Of a stretch of 64,000 bases of DNA, positions 56,356 to 64,000 are shown piece by piece. Where the stretch lies: assembly GCF_041154485.1 (NCBI RefSeq), contig NZ_AP028669.1, forward strand, positions 434,001 to 498,000, written 5' to 3'. The notes beneath the pieces are model-generated. The model was given only the letters and a program-made list of their open reading frames with translations, searched no databases and was not told the origin of the DNA. The position numbers were made by a program, and so were the translations under genes. Position 1 is the first letter of the stretch. Each line of letters starts with the position of its first letter. This DNA comes from Variovorax sp. V93. GTDB lineage: Bacteria; Pseudomonadota; Gammaproteobacteria; Burkholderiales; Burkholderiaceae_C.

Positions 56356-57486
56356 ATGCTGATAGGCGTGCCTGCCGAGACAATGGCCGGCGAAACCCGC
56401 GTGGCCGTAACGCCCGAGACGGTGAAGAAACTGGCCGCTTCCGGGCACACCGTGCGCGTGCAGTCCGGGGCCGGCATTGCGGCCAGCGTCACCGATGCCG
56501 CCTACGAGGCTGCCGGTGCCGAGATCGTCAACATGAACGCCGCCTTCGGGGCCGACATGGTGCTCAAGGTGCGCACGCCCAGCGATGCCGAAACCGCGCT
56601 CATGAAGCCCGGCACCGTGGTCATCGGCATGCTCAACCCCTTCGATGCGGCCGGCCTGCAGCGCCTGGCCACGGCCGGCCTCACGGCCTTCGCGCTCGAA
56701 GCCGCGCCGCGCACCACCCGCGCCCAGAGCATGGACGTGCTCTCGTCGCAGGCCAACATCGCGGGCTACAAGGCCGTGATGATCGCGGCCGACAAGTACC
56801 AGCGCTTCTTCCCGATGCTCATGACCGCCGCCGGCACCGTGAAGGCCGCGCGCGTGGTCATCCTGGGCGTGGGTGTGGCCGGCCTGCAGGCCATTGCCAC
56901 CGCCAAGCGCCTGGGCGCCGTGATCGAGGCCTCCGACGTGCGTCCGAGCGTGAAGGAGCAGATCGAATCGCTCGGCGGCAAGTTCATCGAGGTGTCCTAC
57001 GACACCGACGAAGAGAAGGAAGCCGCGGTCGGCGTCGGCGGCTACGCCAGGCCCATGCCCGCGAGCTGGCTCGCGCGCCAGCAGGTCGAGGTGGCCAAGC
57101 GCGTGGCGCTGGCCGACATCGTCATCAGCACCGCGCTCATCCCGGGGCGCGCCGCGCCCACGCTCATCACCGAGGACATGGTCAAGGCCATGAAGCCCGG
57201 CTCGGTGATCGTCGACATCGCGGCCGGCAAGGGCGCGGACGGCGTCGGCGGCAACTGCCCCTTGTCGGAGGCCGACAAGACGGTGGTCAAGCACGGCGTG
57301 ACCATCGTCGGCGAAACCAACCTGCCGGCGCTGGTGGCGGCCGACGCGTCGGCGCTCTATGCGCGCAACGTGCTCGACTTCCTCAAGCTCATCGTCACCA
57401 AGGAGGGCGCCCTCAAGATCGACCTCGAGGACGACATCGTCGCCGCCTGCCGCGTCGCGCAGGACGGCCAGGTCACGAAGCAATAA
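56356..57486 (+). CDS. pntAA: NAD(P) transhydrogenase, subunit alpha part 1
   Basis: 376 residues. It is the NAD(H)-binding domain I of proton-translocating transhydrogenase: IGVPAETMAGETRVAVTPETVKKL at the start, ILGVGVAGLQAIATAKRLGAVIEASDVRP at about 170-200, AAGKGADGVGGNCPLSE near 295. GAGGAGATCTCT precedes the ATG. The alpha subunit is split into PntAA and PntAB, unlike the fused E. coli PntA. Confidence 0.96.
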   Translation: MLIGVPAETMAGETRVAVTPETVKKLAASGHTVRVQSGAGIAASVTDAAYEAAGAEIVNMNAAFGADMVLKVRTPSDAETALMKPGTVVIGMLNPFDAAGLQRLATAGLTAFALEAAPRTTRAQSMDVLSSQANIAGYKAVMIAADKYQRFFPMLMTAAGTVKAARVVILGVGVAGLQAIATAKRLGAVIEASDVRPSVKEQIESLGGKFIEVSYDTDEEKEAAVGVGGYARPMPASWLARQQVEVAKRVALADIVISTALIPGRAAPTLITEDMVKAMKPGSVIVDIAAGKGADGVGGNCPLSEADKTVVKHGVTIVGETNLPALVAADASALYARNVLDFLKLIVTKEGALKIDLEDDIVAACRVAQDGQVTKQ

Positions 57487-57510
57487 GCGGTCACGCGAGG
57501 AGAAGAAATC

Positions 57511-57840
57511 ATGGATCCCGTTTCCCATACCGTCATCAACCTGATCATCTTCGTGCTGGCCATCTACGTGGGCTACCACGTGGTGTGGACCGTCACGCCC
57601 GCGCTGCACACGCCGCTGATGGCCGTGACCAACGCGATCTCGGCCATCGTGGTCGTGGGCGCCATGCTGGCGGCCGCGCTCACCGAAACCCCGCTGGGCA
57701 AGACCATGGGCGTGCTCGCGGTGGCCCTTGCGGCGGTGAACATCTTCGGCGGCTTCCTGGTCACGCGGCGCATGCTCGAGATGTTCAAGAAGAAGGACAA
57801 GAAGGCCGCACCCAAGGCCGAAGCGGGAGCCTCGCAATGA
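57511..57840 (+). CDS. pntAB: NAD(P) transhydrogenase, subunit alpha part 2
   Basis: 109 residues with three to four membrane helices (INLIIFVLAIYVGYHVVW, LMAVTNAISAIVVVGAMLAA, MGVLAVALAAVNIFGGFLVT) and a Lys/Ala-rich tail. It forms part of the proton channel with PntB. The stop overlaps the pntB start (ATGA), and AGGAG precedes the ATG. Confidence 0.95.
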   Translation: MDPVSHTVINLIIFVLAIYVGYHVVWTVTPALHTPLMAVTNAISAIVVVGAMLAAALTETPLGKTMGVLAVALAAVNIFGGFLVTRRMLEMFKKKDKKAAPKAEAGASQ

Positions 57841-59264
57841 GCATGAACGTCGTCACGCTGCTGTACCTGGTTGCCAGCGTCTGCTTCATCCAGGCCTTGA
57901 AGGGCCTGTCCCATCCCACCACCTCGATTCGAGGCAACATCTTCGGCATGGCCGGCATGGCCATCGCGGTGGTCACCACCGGTGCGCTGATCTACAAGAT
58001 CGCCGGCGGCCAGCTGACGGGCCTGGCCTGGGTGCTGCTCGGGCTGGTGGCCGGCGGCGGCTACGGCGCCTACCGCGCCAAGACGGTCGAGATGACCAAG
58101 ATGCCCGAGCTGGTGGCCTTCTTCCACAGCATGATCGGCCTGGCGGCGGTGTTCATCGCGGTCGCGGCCGTGGTCGAACCCGCGGCCATGCTCGAAGGCA
58201 TCGCCAAGGGCGCGCCCATTCCCGCGGGCAACCGGCTCGAGCTGTTCCTGGGGGCGGCCATCGGCGCCATCACCTTCAGCGGCTCGGTCATCGCCTTCGG
58301 CAAGCTCTCGGGCACCTACAAGTTCCGCCTGTTCCAGGGCGCGCCGGTGCAGTTCGCGGGCCAGCACATGCTGAACCTCGTGCTCGGCCTGGCCATGATC
58401 GGGCTGGGTCTGGTGTTCATGTTCACAGAGAGCTGGCCGGCCTTCTTCGCGATGCTGGCGCTGGCCTTCGTGATGGGCGTGCTCATCATCATCCCGATCG
58501 GCGGGGCCGACATGCCGGTGGTGGTGTCCATGCTCAACAGCTACTCGGGCTGGGCGGCCGCGGGCATCGGCTTCAGCCTGAACAACGCGATGCTGATCGT
58601 GGCGGGCAGCCTCGTGGGCAGCTCGGGCGCGATCCTGAGCTACATCATGTGCAAGGCCATGAACCGCTCGTTCTTCAACGTGATCCTGGGCGGCTTCGGC
58701 GGCGAGGCGGTCAGCGCGGCCGGCGGCGCCAAGGAGCAGCGCCCGGTCAAGAGCGGCAGCGCCGACGATGCGGCCTTCGTGCTGGGCAATGCCGAGACGG
58801 TGGTGATCGTGCCGGGCTACGGCCTGGCGGTGGCGCGCGCGCAGCATGCGGTGAAGGAACTTGCCGAGAAGCTCACGCACAAGGGCATCACCGTCAAGTA
58901 CGCGATCCACCCGGTGGCCGGGCGCATGCCGGGCCACATGAACGTGCTCCTGGCCGAGGCCGAGGTGCCCTACGACCAGGTGTTCGAGATGGAGGACATC
59001 AACGGCGAGTTCGGCCAGGCCGACGTGGCGATCATCCTGGGCGCCAACGACGTGGTGAATCCGGCGGCGCTGCAGAAGGGCAGCCCGATCTACGGCATGC
59101 CCATCCTGGAGGCCTACAAGGCCAAGACGGTGATCGTGAACAAGCGCTCCATGGCGGCGGGCTATGCGGGCCTGGACAATGAGCTCTTCTACATGGACAA
59201 GACCATGATGGTCTTTGGGGATGCGAAGAAAGTAGTGGAAGATATGGGCAAGGCCATCGAATAG
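57837..59264 (+). CDS. pntB: NAD(P) transhydrogenase, subunit beta
   Basis: 475 residues. About eight membrane helices to residue 265, then the NADP(H)-binding domain III with VPGYGLAVARAQHAVKELAEKL (near 325), HPVAGRMPGHMNVLLAEAEVPYD and GANDVVNPAA. The complex uses the proton gradient to reduce NADP with NADH. An in-frame ATG two codons downstream could also be used. Confidence 0.96.
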   Translation: MSMNVVTLLYLVASVCFIQALKGLSHPTTSIRGNIFGMAGMAIAVVTTGALIYKIAGGQLTGLAWVLLGLVAGGGYGAYRAKTVEMTKMPELVAFFHSMIGLAAVFIAVAAVVEPAAMLEGIAKGAPIPAGNRLELFLGAAIGAITFSGSVIAFGKLSGTYKFRLFQGAPVQFAGQHMLNLVLGLAMIGLGLVFMFTESWPAFFAMLALAFVMGVLIIIPIGGADMPVVVSMLNSYSGWAAAGIGFSLNNAMLIVAGSLVGSSGAILSYIMCKAMNRSFFNVILGGFGGEAVSAAGGAKEQRPVKSGSADDAAFVLGNAETVVIVPGYGLAVARAQHAVKELAEKLTHKGITVKYAIHPVAGRMPGHMNVLLAEAEVPYDQVFEMEDINGEFGQADVAIILGANDVVNPAALQKGSPIYGMPILEAYKAKTVIVNKRSMAAGYAGLDNELFYMDKTMMVFGDAKKVVEDMGKAIE

Positions 59265-59305
59265 GCCCAAGGTCCGCGCCCGCGCAGTGCGGGCAGATCA
59301 TCACC

Positions 59306-59326
59306 GCGGCGCCACTTGTGCGCCGC
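59306..59326 (+). terminator. Possible hairpin terminator or attenuator after pntB
   Basis: GCGGCGC, loop of seven, GCGCCGC, followed by TGTCGTTT. The T-tract is poor, so function is uncertain. Confidence 0.3.
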
Positions 59327-59364
59327 TGTCGTTTCAAAACACGCGATTCCGAGGAGACACACCC

Positions 59365-61044
59365 ATGACCGACCGCCCCTGGCTCAGCAGCTATCCGCAA
59401 GGCGTGCCCGCCGACATCGACGCTTCGCAGTATTCCTCGCTGGTCGGTCTCATGGAGGAGAGCTTTGCCAAGTACGCCGACCGCACGGCCTACAGCTTCA
59501 TGGGCAAGGACGTGAGCTATGCGGAGACCGACAAGCTCAGCAAGGCCTTCGGCGCCTACCTGCAGGGGCTCGGCCTCGCCAAGGGAGACCGCGTCGCGGT
59601 CATGATGCCCAACTGCCCGCAGTACCCGATTGCGGTCGCGGCCATCCTGCGCGCCGGCCTGATCCTGGTGAACGTGAATCCGCTGTACACGCCGCGCGAG
59701 CTCGAGCACCAGCTCAAGGACTCGGGCGCCAAGGCGATCGTCATCATGGAGAACTTCGGCACCACGCTGCAGCAGTGCATCGCGGCCACGCCCATCAAGC
59801 ACATCGTGCTCGCCGCCATGGGCGACCGGCTCGGCTTCCTCAAGGGCGCGCTCGTCAACTACGTGGTGCGCAACGTGAAGAAGCTGGTGCCGCACTACAG
59901 CCTGCCGGGCGCGGTGCGCTTCAACGATGCGCTCGACCAGGGCGCGAGCCGCACGCTGAAGGCGCCGGCCATCGGCCCCGACGACGTGGCCGTGCTGCAG
60001 TACACCGGCGGCACCACCGGCGTCTCCAAGGGCGCGGTGCTGCTGCACCGCAACGTCATTGCGAACGTGCTGCAGTCCGAAGCCTGGAACGAACCCGTGA
60101 TGGCGCAGGTGCCGGCGGGCGAGCAGCCCACGAGCGTCTGCGCGCTGCCGCTCTATCACATCTTCGCCTTCACCGTGGGCATGATGCTGAACATGCGCAC
60201 GGGCGGCAAGCTGATCCTGATTCCGAATCCGCGCGACCTCGCGGGCGTGCTGAAGGAACTCTCCAAGCACACGATCCACAGCTTTCCCGCGGTCAACACG
60301 CTGTTCAACGGGCTGGCCAACCACCCCGACTTCAACACCGTCAACTGGAAGAACCTCAAGGTCTCGGTGGGCGGCGGCATGGCCGTGCAGGCGGCGGTCG
60401 CGAAGCTCTGGCTCGAGAAGACCGGCTGCCCGATCTGCGAGGGCTACGGCCTGTCCGAGACCTCGCCCTCGGCCACCTGCAACCCGACCAACAGCAAGGC
60501 CTACACCGGCACCATCGGCCTGCCGCTGCCGAGCACCTGGCTCAAGCTGCTCGACGACGAGGGCCGCGAAGTGGCGCCGGGCCAGCCCGGCGAAATCGCG
60601 ATCAAGGGCCCGCAGGTGATGGCCGGCTACTGGCAGCGCCCCGACGAGACCGCCAAGGTCATGACGCCCGACGGCTACTTCAAGAGCGGCGACATCGGCG
60701 TGGTCGACGAGCGTGGCTACTTCAAGGTGGTCGACCGCAAGAAGGACATGATCCTGGTGTCGGGCTTCAACGTGTACCCCAACGAGATCGAGGACGTGGT
60801 GGCGCAGATTCCGGGCGTGCTCGAATGCGCGGCGGTCGGCGTGGCCGACGAGAAGACCGGCGAGGCGGTCAAGCTGGTGATCGTCAAGAAGGACGAGTCG
60901 CTGACCGAAGCCCAGGTGCGCGAATACTGCAGAGCAAACCTTACGGGTTACAAGCAGCCGCGAATCGTGGAGTTTCGTACCGAGTTGCCGAAGACGCCGG
61001 TCGGAAAGATCCTGCGGCGCGAACTGCGCGACGTCAAGAAGTAA
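59365..61044 (+). CDS. fadD: Long-chain fatty acid-CoA ligase
   Basis: 559 residues, as in E. coli FadD. It activates fatty acids with ATP and CoA. AMP-binding motif YTGGTTGVSKGAVLLHRN (near 212-230), GYGLSETSPSATCNP, DGYFKSGDIGVVDERGYFKVVDRKKDMI and the terminal Lys in PVGKILRRELR are all present. GAGGAGACACACCC is its ribosome site. It sits 100 bp after pntB and 50 bp before the peptide transporter operon, with no obvious functional link. Confidence 0.93.
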   Translation: MTDRPWLSSYPQGVPADIDASQYSSLVGLMEESFAKYADRTAYSFMGKDVSYAETDKLSKAFGAYLQGLGLAKGDRVAVMMPNCPQYPIAVAAILRAGLILVNVNPLYTPRELEHQLKDSGAKAIVIMENFGTTLQQCIAATPIKHIVLAAMGDRLGFLKGALVNYVVRNVKKLVPHYSLPGAVRFNDALDQGASRTLKAPAIGPDDVAVLQYTGGTTGVSKGAVLLHRNVIANVLQSEAWNEPVMAQVPAGEQPTSVCALPLYHIFAFTVGMMLNMRTGGKLILIPNPRDLAGVLKELSKHTIHSFPAVNTLFNGLANHPDFNTVNWKNLKVSVGGGMAVQAAVAKLWLEKTGCPICEGYGLSETSPSATCNPTNSKAYTGTIGLPLPSTWLKLLDDEGREVAPGQPGEIAIKGPQVMAGYWQRPDETAKVMTPDGYFKSGDIGVVDERGYFKVVDRKKDMILVSGFNVYPNEIEDVVAQIPGVLECAAVGVADEKTGEAVKLVIVKKDESLTEAQVREYCRANLTGYKQPRIVEFRTELPKTPVGKILRRELRDVKK

Positions 61045-61094
61045 GGGTTCGGCCCGGGTAGGGCCACGGCATCGATCTTGCATATTGCGGGTCG

Positions 61095-62099
61095 ATGCTT
61101 CGCTTCCTCCTCACGCGCGTGAGCCTGCTGGTGCCGACCTTCATCGGCATGACGCTGCTTGCCTTTTTCCTGATCCGGCTGGTGCCGGGCGATCCCATCG
61201 AAACGATGGCCGGCGAGCGCGGGATCGACCCCGCGCGCCATGCCCAGCTGCGCGCGGCCTACGGTTTCGACAAGCCGGTGATCGTGCAGTACGGCATCTA
61301 CATCGGCCGCGTGCTGCATGGCGATCTCGGTAAGTCGCTCATCACGCAGGAGTCGGTGGCCAGCGAATTCCTCGCGCTGTTCCCCGCGACGGTCGAGCTT
61401 GCCGCGTGCGCGATTGCCTTTGCGCTGCTGCTGGGCCTGCCGGCGGGCATCCTGGCGGCGGTGCGGCGCAATTCCATCTTCGACCACGGCGTGATGGCCA
61501 CCTCGCTCACCGGCTATTCGATGCCGATCTTCTGGTGGGGGCTGCTGCTGATCCTGTTCTTCTCGGTGCAATTGGGCTGGACGCCCGTGTCGGGCCGCAT
61601 CGCGGTGCAGTATTTCGTCGAGCCCGAGACCGGCTTCCTGCTGATCGATGCATTGCGCGCCGGCGAGTCCGATGCCTTCTGGTCGGCACTGCATCACCTG
61701 ATCCTGCCGGCCATCGTGCTCGGCACCGTGCCGCTGGCTGTCATTGCGCGCATGACGCGCTCGGCCATGCTCGAAGTGCTGGGCGAAGACTACATTCGCA
61801 CCGCGCGCGCCAAGGGTCTCTCGCGCTTTCGCGTGGTCGGTCTGCATGCGCTGCGCAATGCGCTGATCCCGGTGGTCACGGTGATCGGCCTGCAGGTGGG
61901 TGTGCTCTTCACGGGCGCGATCCTCACCGAGACCATCTTCTCGTGGCCCGGCGTGGGCAAATGGCTCATCGAGGCCATCGGCCGGCGCGACTATCCGGTG
62001 CTGCAGGGCGGCATGCTGCTGCTGGGCGGCATCGTGATGCTGGTCAACCTGCTGGTCGACGTGACCTATGGCGTTATCAACCCCAGGATCCGGCGCTGA
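61095..62099 (+). CDS. Peptide/nickel-type ABC transporter permease (DppB-like)
   Basis: 334 residues, six membrane helices. The N-terminal [34 protein letters not shown] is the DppB hallmark, and the EAA loop is [31 protein letters not shown] (near 234-264), ending [13 protein letters not shown]. It pairs with the DppC-like permease two bases downstream. No binding-protein gene precedes it. Confidence 0.93.
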   Translation: MLRFLLTRVSLLVPTFIGMTLLAFFLIRLVPGDPIETMAGERGIDPARHAQLRAAYGFDKPVIVQYGIYIGRVLHGDLGKSLITQESVASEFLALFPATVELAACAIAFALLLGLPAGILAAVRRNSIFDHGVMATSLTGYSMPIFWWGLLLILFFSVQLGWTPVSGRIAVQYFVEPETGFLLIDALRAGESDAFWSALHHLILPAIVLGTVPLAVIARMTRSAMLEVLGEDYIRTARAKGLSRFRVVGLHALRNALIPVVTVIGLQVGVLFTGAILTETIFSWPGVGKWLIEAIGRRDYPVLQGGMLLLGGIVMLVNLLVDVTYGVINPRIRR

Positions 62100-62101
62100 G
62101 C

Positions 62102-63007
62102 ATGGCCTCGACCGACATCATTTCCCCGCCCGGTGCGGGCAAGGCGCCGCCCGGCCCGTGGCGCGAGTTCTGGACCTCTTTCTCCGCGAACCGCGGTGCG
62201 GTCATCGGACTTGCCACCATCGCGTTGCTGCTGCTCGTGGCGCTGTTCGCGCCGTGGATTGCGCCGCATGCGCCGAACGAAACCAACAGCGCCGTCTTCC
62301 TGCTGCCGCCGGCATGGCACCAGGGCGGCTCCGCCAGCTACCTGCTGGGCACCGATGCCATCGGGCGCGACATTCTTTCGCGCCTCATGTTCGGCGCGCG
62401 GCTCTCGCTGTCGATTGGCGTGGCCGTGGTGGCGCTGTCGGTGGTGGCGGGCGTCGTGCTCGGCCTGGTTGCGGGATTCTTCCGCGGCGTGCTCGAGATC
62501 GCGATCATGCGGCTGATGGACATCGTGCTGACGCTGCCGAGCCTGCTGCTCGCCATCGTGATCGTCGCGATCCTCGGGCCGGGGCTGGTCAACGCCATGC
62601 TCGCGGTGGCGATCGTGGTGCTGCCGCATTACGTGCGCATCACCCGCGCGGCCGTCATTGCCGAAGTGTCGCGCGACTACGTCACGGCGGCACGCGTGAG
62701 CGGCGCCGGCACGCTGCGCCTGATGTTCAGCGAGGTGCTGCCCAATTGCGCGGCACCGCTCATCGTGCAGGCCTCGCTCGGCATCTCGACCGCCATCCTC
62801 GACGCGGCCGCGCTCGGCTTCCTCGGCCTCGGCGCCCAGCCGCCGTCGCCCGAGTGGGGAACGATGCTGGCCGATGCGCGCGAGTTCGTGCTGCGCGCCT
62901 GGTGGGTCGTGACCTTCCCGGGGCTCGCGATCCTCGCGGCCGTGCTGGCTTTCAATCTGTTGGGCGACGGGCTGCGCGATGCCCTCGATCCGAAGCTCAA
63001 GCGATGA
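62102..63007 (+). CDS. Peptide/nickel-type ABC transporter permease (DppC-like)
   Basis: 301 residues. Polar N-terminus, one helix near 35, then [25 protein letters not shown] and the EAA loop [33 protein letters not shown], with [25 protein letters not shown]; ends in [14 protein letters not shown]. Typical OppC/DppC. The stop overlaps the ATPase start (ATGA). Confidence 0.93.
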   Translation: MASTDIISPPGAGKAPPGPWREFWTSFSANRGAVIGLATIALLLLVALFAPWIAPHAPNETNSAVFLLPPAWHQGGSASYLLGTDAIGRDILSRLMFGARLSLSIGVAVVALSVVAGVVLGLVAGFFRGVLEIAIMRLMDIVLTLPSLLLAIVIVAILGPGLVNAMLAVAIVVLPHYVRITRAAVIAEVSRDYVTAARVSGAGTLRLMFSEVLPNCAAPLIVQASLGISTAILDAAALGFLGLGAQPPSPEWGTMLADAREFVLRAWWVVTFPGLAILAAVLAFNLLGDGLRDALDPKLKR

Positions 63008-64000
63008 ACATGCTTCTGGACATCAAGGACCTGCACGTCGAATTTCCGGCGCAGGGCGGCGTGCTGCACGCCGTCGACGGCGTGAGCCTCACGCTCGAGG
63101 AAGGCGAGGTGCTCGGCATCGTCGGCGAGTCGGGCTCGGGCAAGAGCGTGACGATGATGGCGCTGATGGGCCTCGTGGGTTTTCCGGGCCGCGTGCGCGC
63201 GCAGCACATGCGCTTTGCGGGCAAGGAGCTGCTCGGCATCTCCGACAAGGCCCGCCGCGCGCTGGTCGGCAAGGAGGTGGCCATGATCTTCCAGGAGCCG
63301 ACCACCAGCCTCAACCCCTGCTTCACCATCGGCTTCCAGCTGATGGAGACGCTGCGGCTGCACCTGCATCTGGACCGGCGCACGGCGAAGAAGCGCGCGA
63401 CCGAACTGCTCGAACAGGTCGGCATACCCGCCGCATCGTCGCGCCTGGGCAGCTATCCGCACCAGCTCTCGGGCGGCATGAACCAGCGCGTGATGATCGC
63501 GATGGCCATTGCCTGCAACCCGCGCCTGTTGATCGCCGACGAGCCGACCACCGCGCTCGACGTGACGATCCAGGCCCAGATCCTCGACCTGCTGCGCGAA
63601 CTGCAGAAAGAGCGCGGCATGGCGCTGGTGCTCATCACGCACAACATGGGTGTGGTCAGCGAAATGGCGCAGCGCATCGCCGTGATGTATGCGGGCCAGG
63701 TGATGGAGCAGCAGCGCGTCGACCGGCTCTTCGCGGACCCGCAGCATCCCTACACCGAGGCCCTGCTGGCCGCGCTGCCCGAGCGCGCCGCGCCCGAGGG
63801 GCGGCTGGCCACCATCGCGGGCGTGGTGCCGGGCGTGCACGACCGGCCGGTCGGCTGCCTGTTCGCGCCGCGCTGCAGCTATGTGACCACGAAGGCCTGC
63901 AACGTGCGGCCGGCGCTGCGCGCGGTCGCCTCGCCGCCGGGTGCCGAGGTGCGCTGCCATTTCCCGCTCGGCGAGCCCGGGCGGATGGCGGCCATCGAGG
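63004..64000 (+). CDS. Peptide/nickel-type ABC transporter ATPase (DppD-like, partial)
   Basis: 332 codons are present; the C-terminus lies beyond the window. Walker [10 protein letters not shown] (41-49), Q-loop in [12 protein letters not shown], signature LSGGMNQRV, Walker [15 protein letters not shown]-loop [11 protein letters not shown], and the OppD/DppD C-terminal cysteine region ([16 protein letters not shown]). The DppF partner and binding protein are expected downstream. Confidence 0.93.
   Translation, partial: MNMLLDIKDLHVEFPAQGGVLHAVDGVSLTLEEGEVLGIVGESGSGKSVTMMALMGLVGFPGRVRAQHMRFAGKELLGISDKARRALVGKEVAMIFQEPTTSLNPCFTIGFQLMETLRLHLHLDRRTAKKRATELLEQVGIPAASSRLGSYPHQLSGGMNQRVMIAMAIACNPRLLIADEPTTALDVTIQAQILDLLRELQKERGMALVLITHNMGVVSEMAQRIAVMYAGQVMEQQRVDRLFADPQHPYTEALLAALPERAAPEGRLATIAGVVPGVHDRPVGCLFAPRCSYVTTKACNVRPALRAVASPPGAEVRCHFPLGEPGRMAAIE

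Overview
The window is GC-rich, densely packed bacterial chromosome. It looks like a betaproteobacterium of the Comamonadaceae, most like Variovorax. The reasons are the two orphan Bug-type solute-binding proteins, the gentisate genes, the two Liv-type ABC transporters, the uvrA/ssb neighbourhood and a repeat type I associate with that family. This assignment is inference; there is no rRNA gene in the window and I saw no tRNA gene or CRISPR array.

Layout. 1-193: end of an acyl-CoA thioesterase. 288-5549: LysR regulator divergent from a 3-hydroxybenzoate/gentisate operon (gentisate dioxygenase, FAH-family hydrolase, 3-hydroxybenzoate 6-hydroxylase, Bug protein). A 350-bp internally deleted insertion sequence sits exactly in the stop codon of that Bug gene (5546-5903). 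5961-9272: second Bug protein, FAD oxidoreductase, TesB thioesterase. 9287-20329: GntR/FCD regulator divergent from a catabolic cluster (four SDRs, a complete Liv-type transporter, a ketosteroid-dehydrogenase-like flavoprotein, a GST); two GTATAC operators lie between them. 20461-21069: methyltransferase. 21082-25783 (minus): second Liv-type transporter. 25977-26216: orphan ATP synthase subunit c. 26356-31065: a 1,569-residue secreted mosaic di-haem cytochrome. 31216-40848: a sugar or polyol locus. On the minus strand are a Tat-signal binding protein, an RbsA/RbsC-like transporter, an aldo/keto reductase and a class I aldolase. On the plus strand are an FGGY kinase, a GlpD/EryB-like dehydrogenase and a GntR/UTRA regulator, with three TGT-N4-ACA operators in the divergent promoter region.

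40855-64000 is mostly housekeeping: EamA transporter, uvrA, ClC transporter, ssb, a membrane histidine kinase, GFA protein, YebC-like protein, a small repeat-containing secreted protein, a DUF6891-like protein, a luciferase-like oxidoreductase, mnmA, a Nudix hydrolase, a DUF4019-like protein, a degenerate OmpR-type regulator, pntAA-pntAB-pntB, a fadD-type ligase and the start of a dppBCD-type peptide transporter cut by the window end.

The first 40 kb reads as a series of import-plus-catabolism modules, each with its own regulator and uptake system: aromatic acid (LysR plus Bug), unknown cyclic or alcohol substrate (GntR/FCD plus Liv), and unknown polyol (GntR/UTRA plus Rbs). The most novel points are the polyol locus with its operators, the mosaic cytochrome next to an orphan c-subunit, the unassigned SDR/flavoprotein cluster, an SDR and a response regulator that both lack catalytic residues, and the IS remnant in a stop codon.
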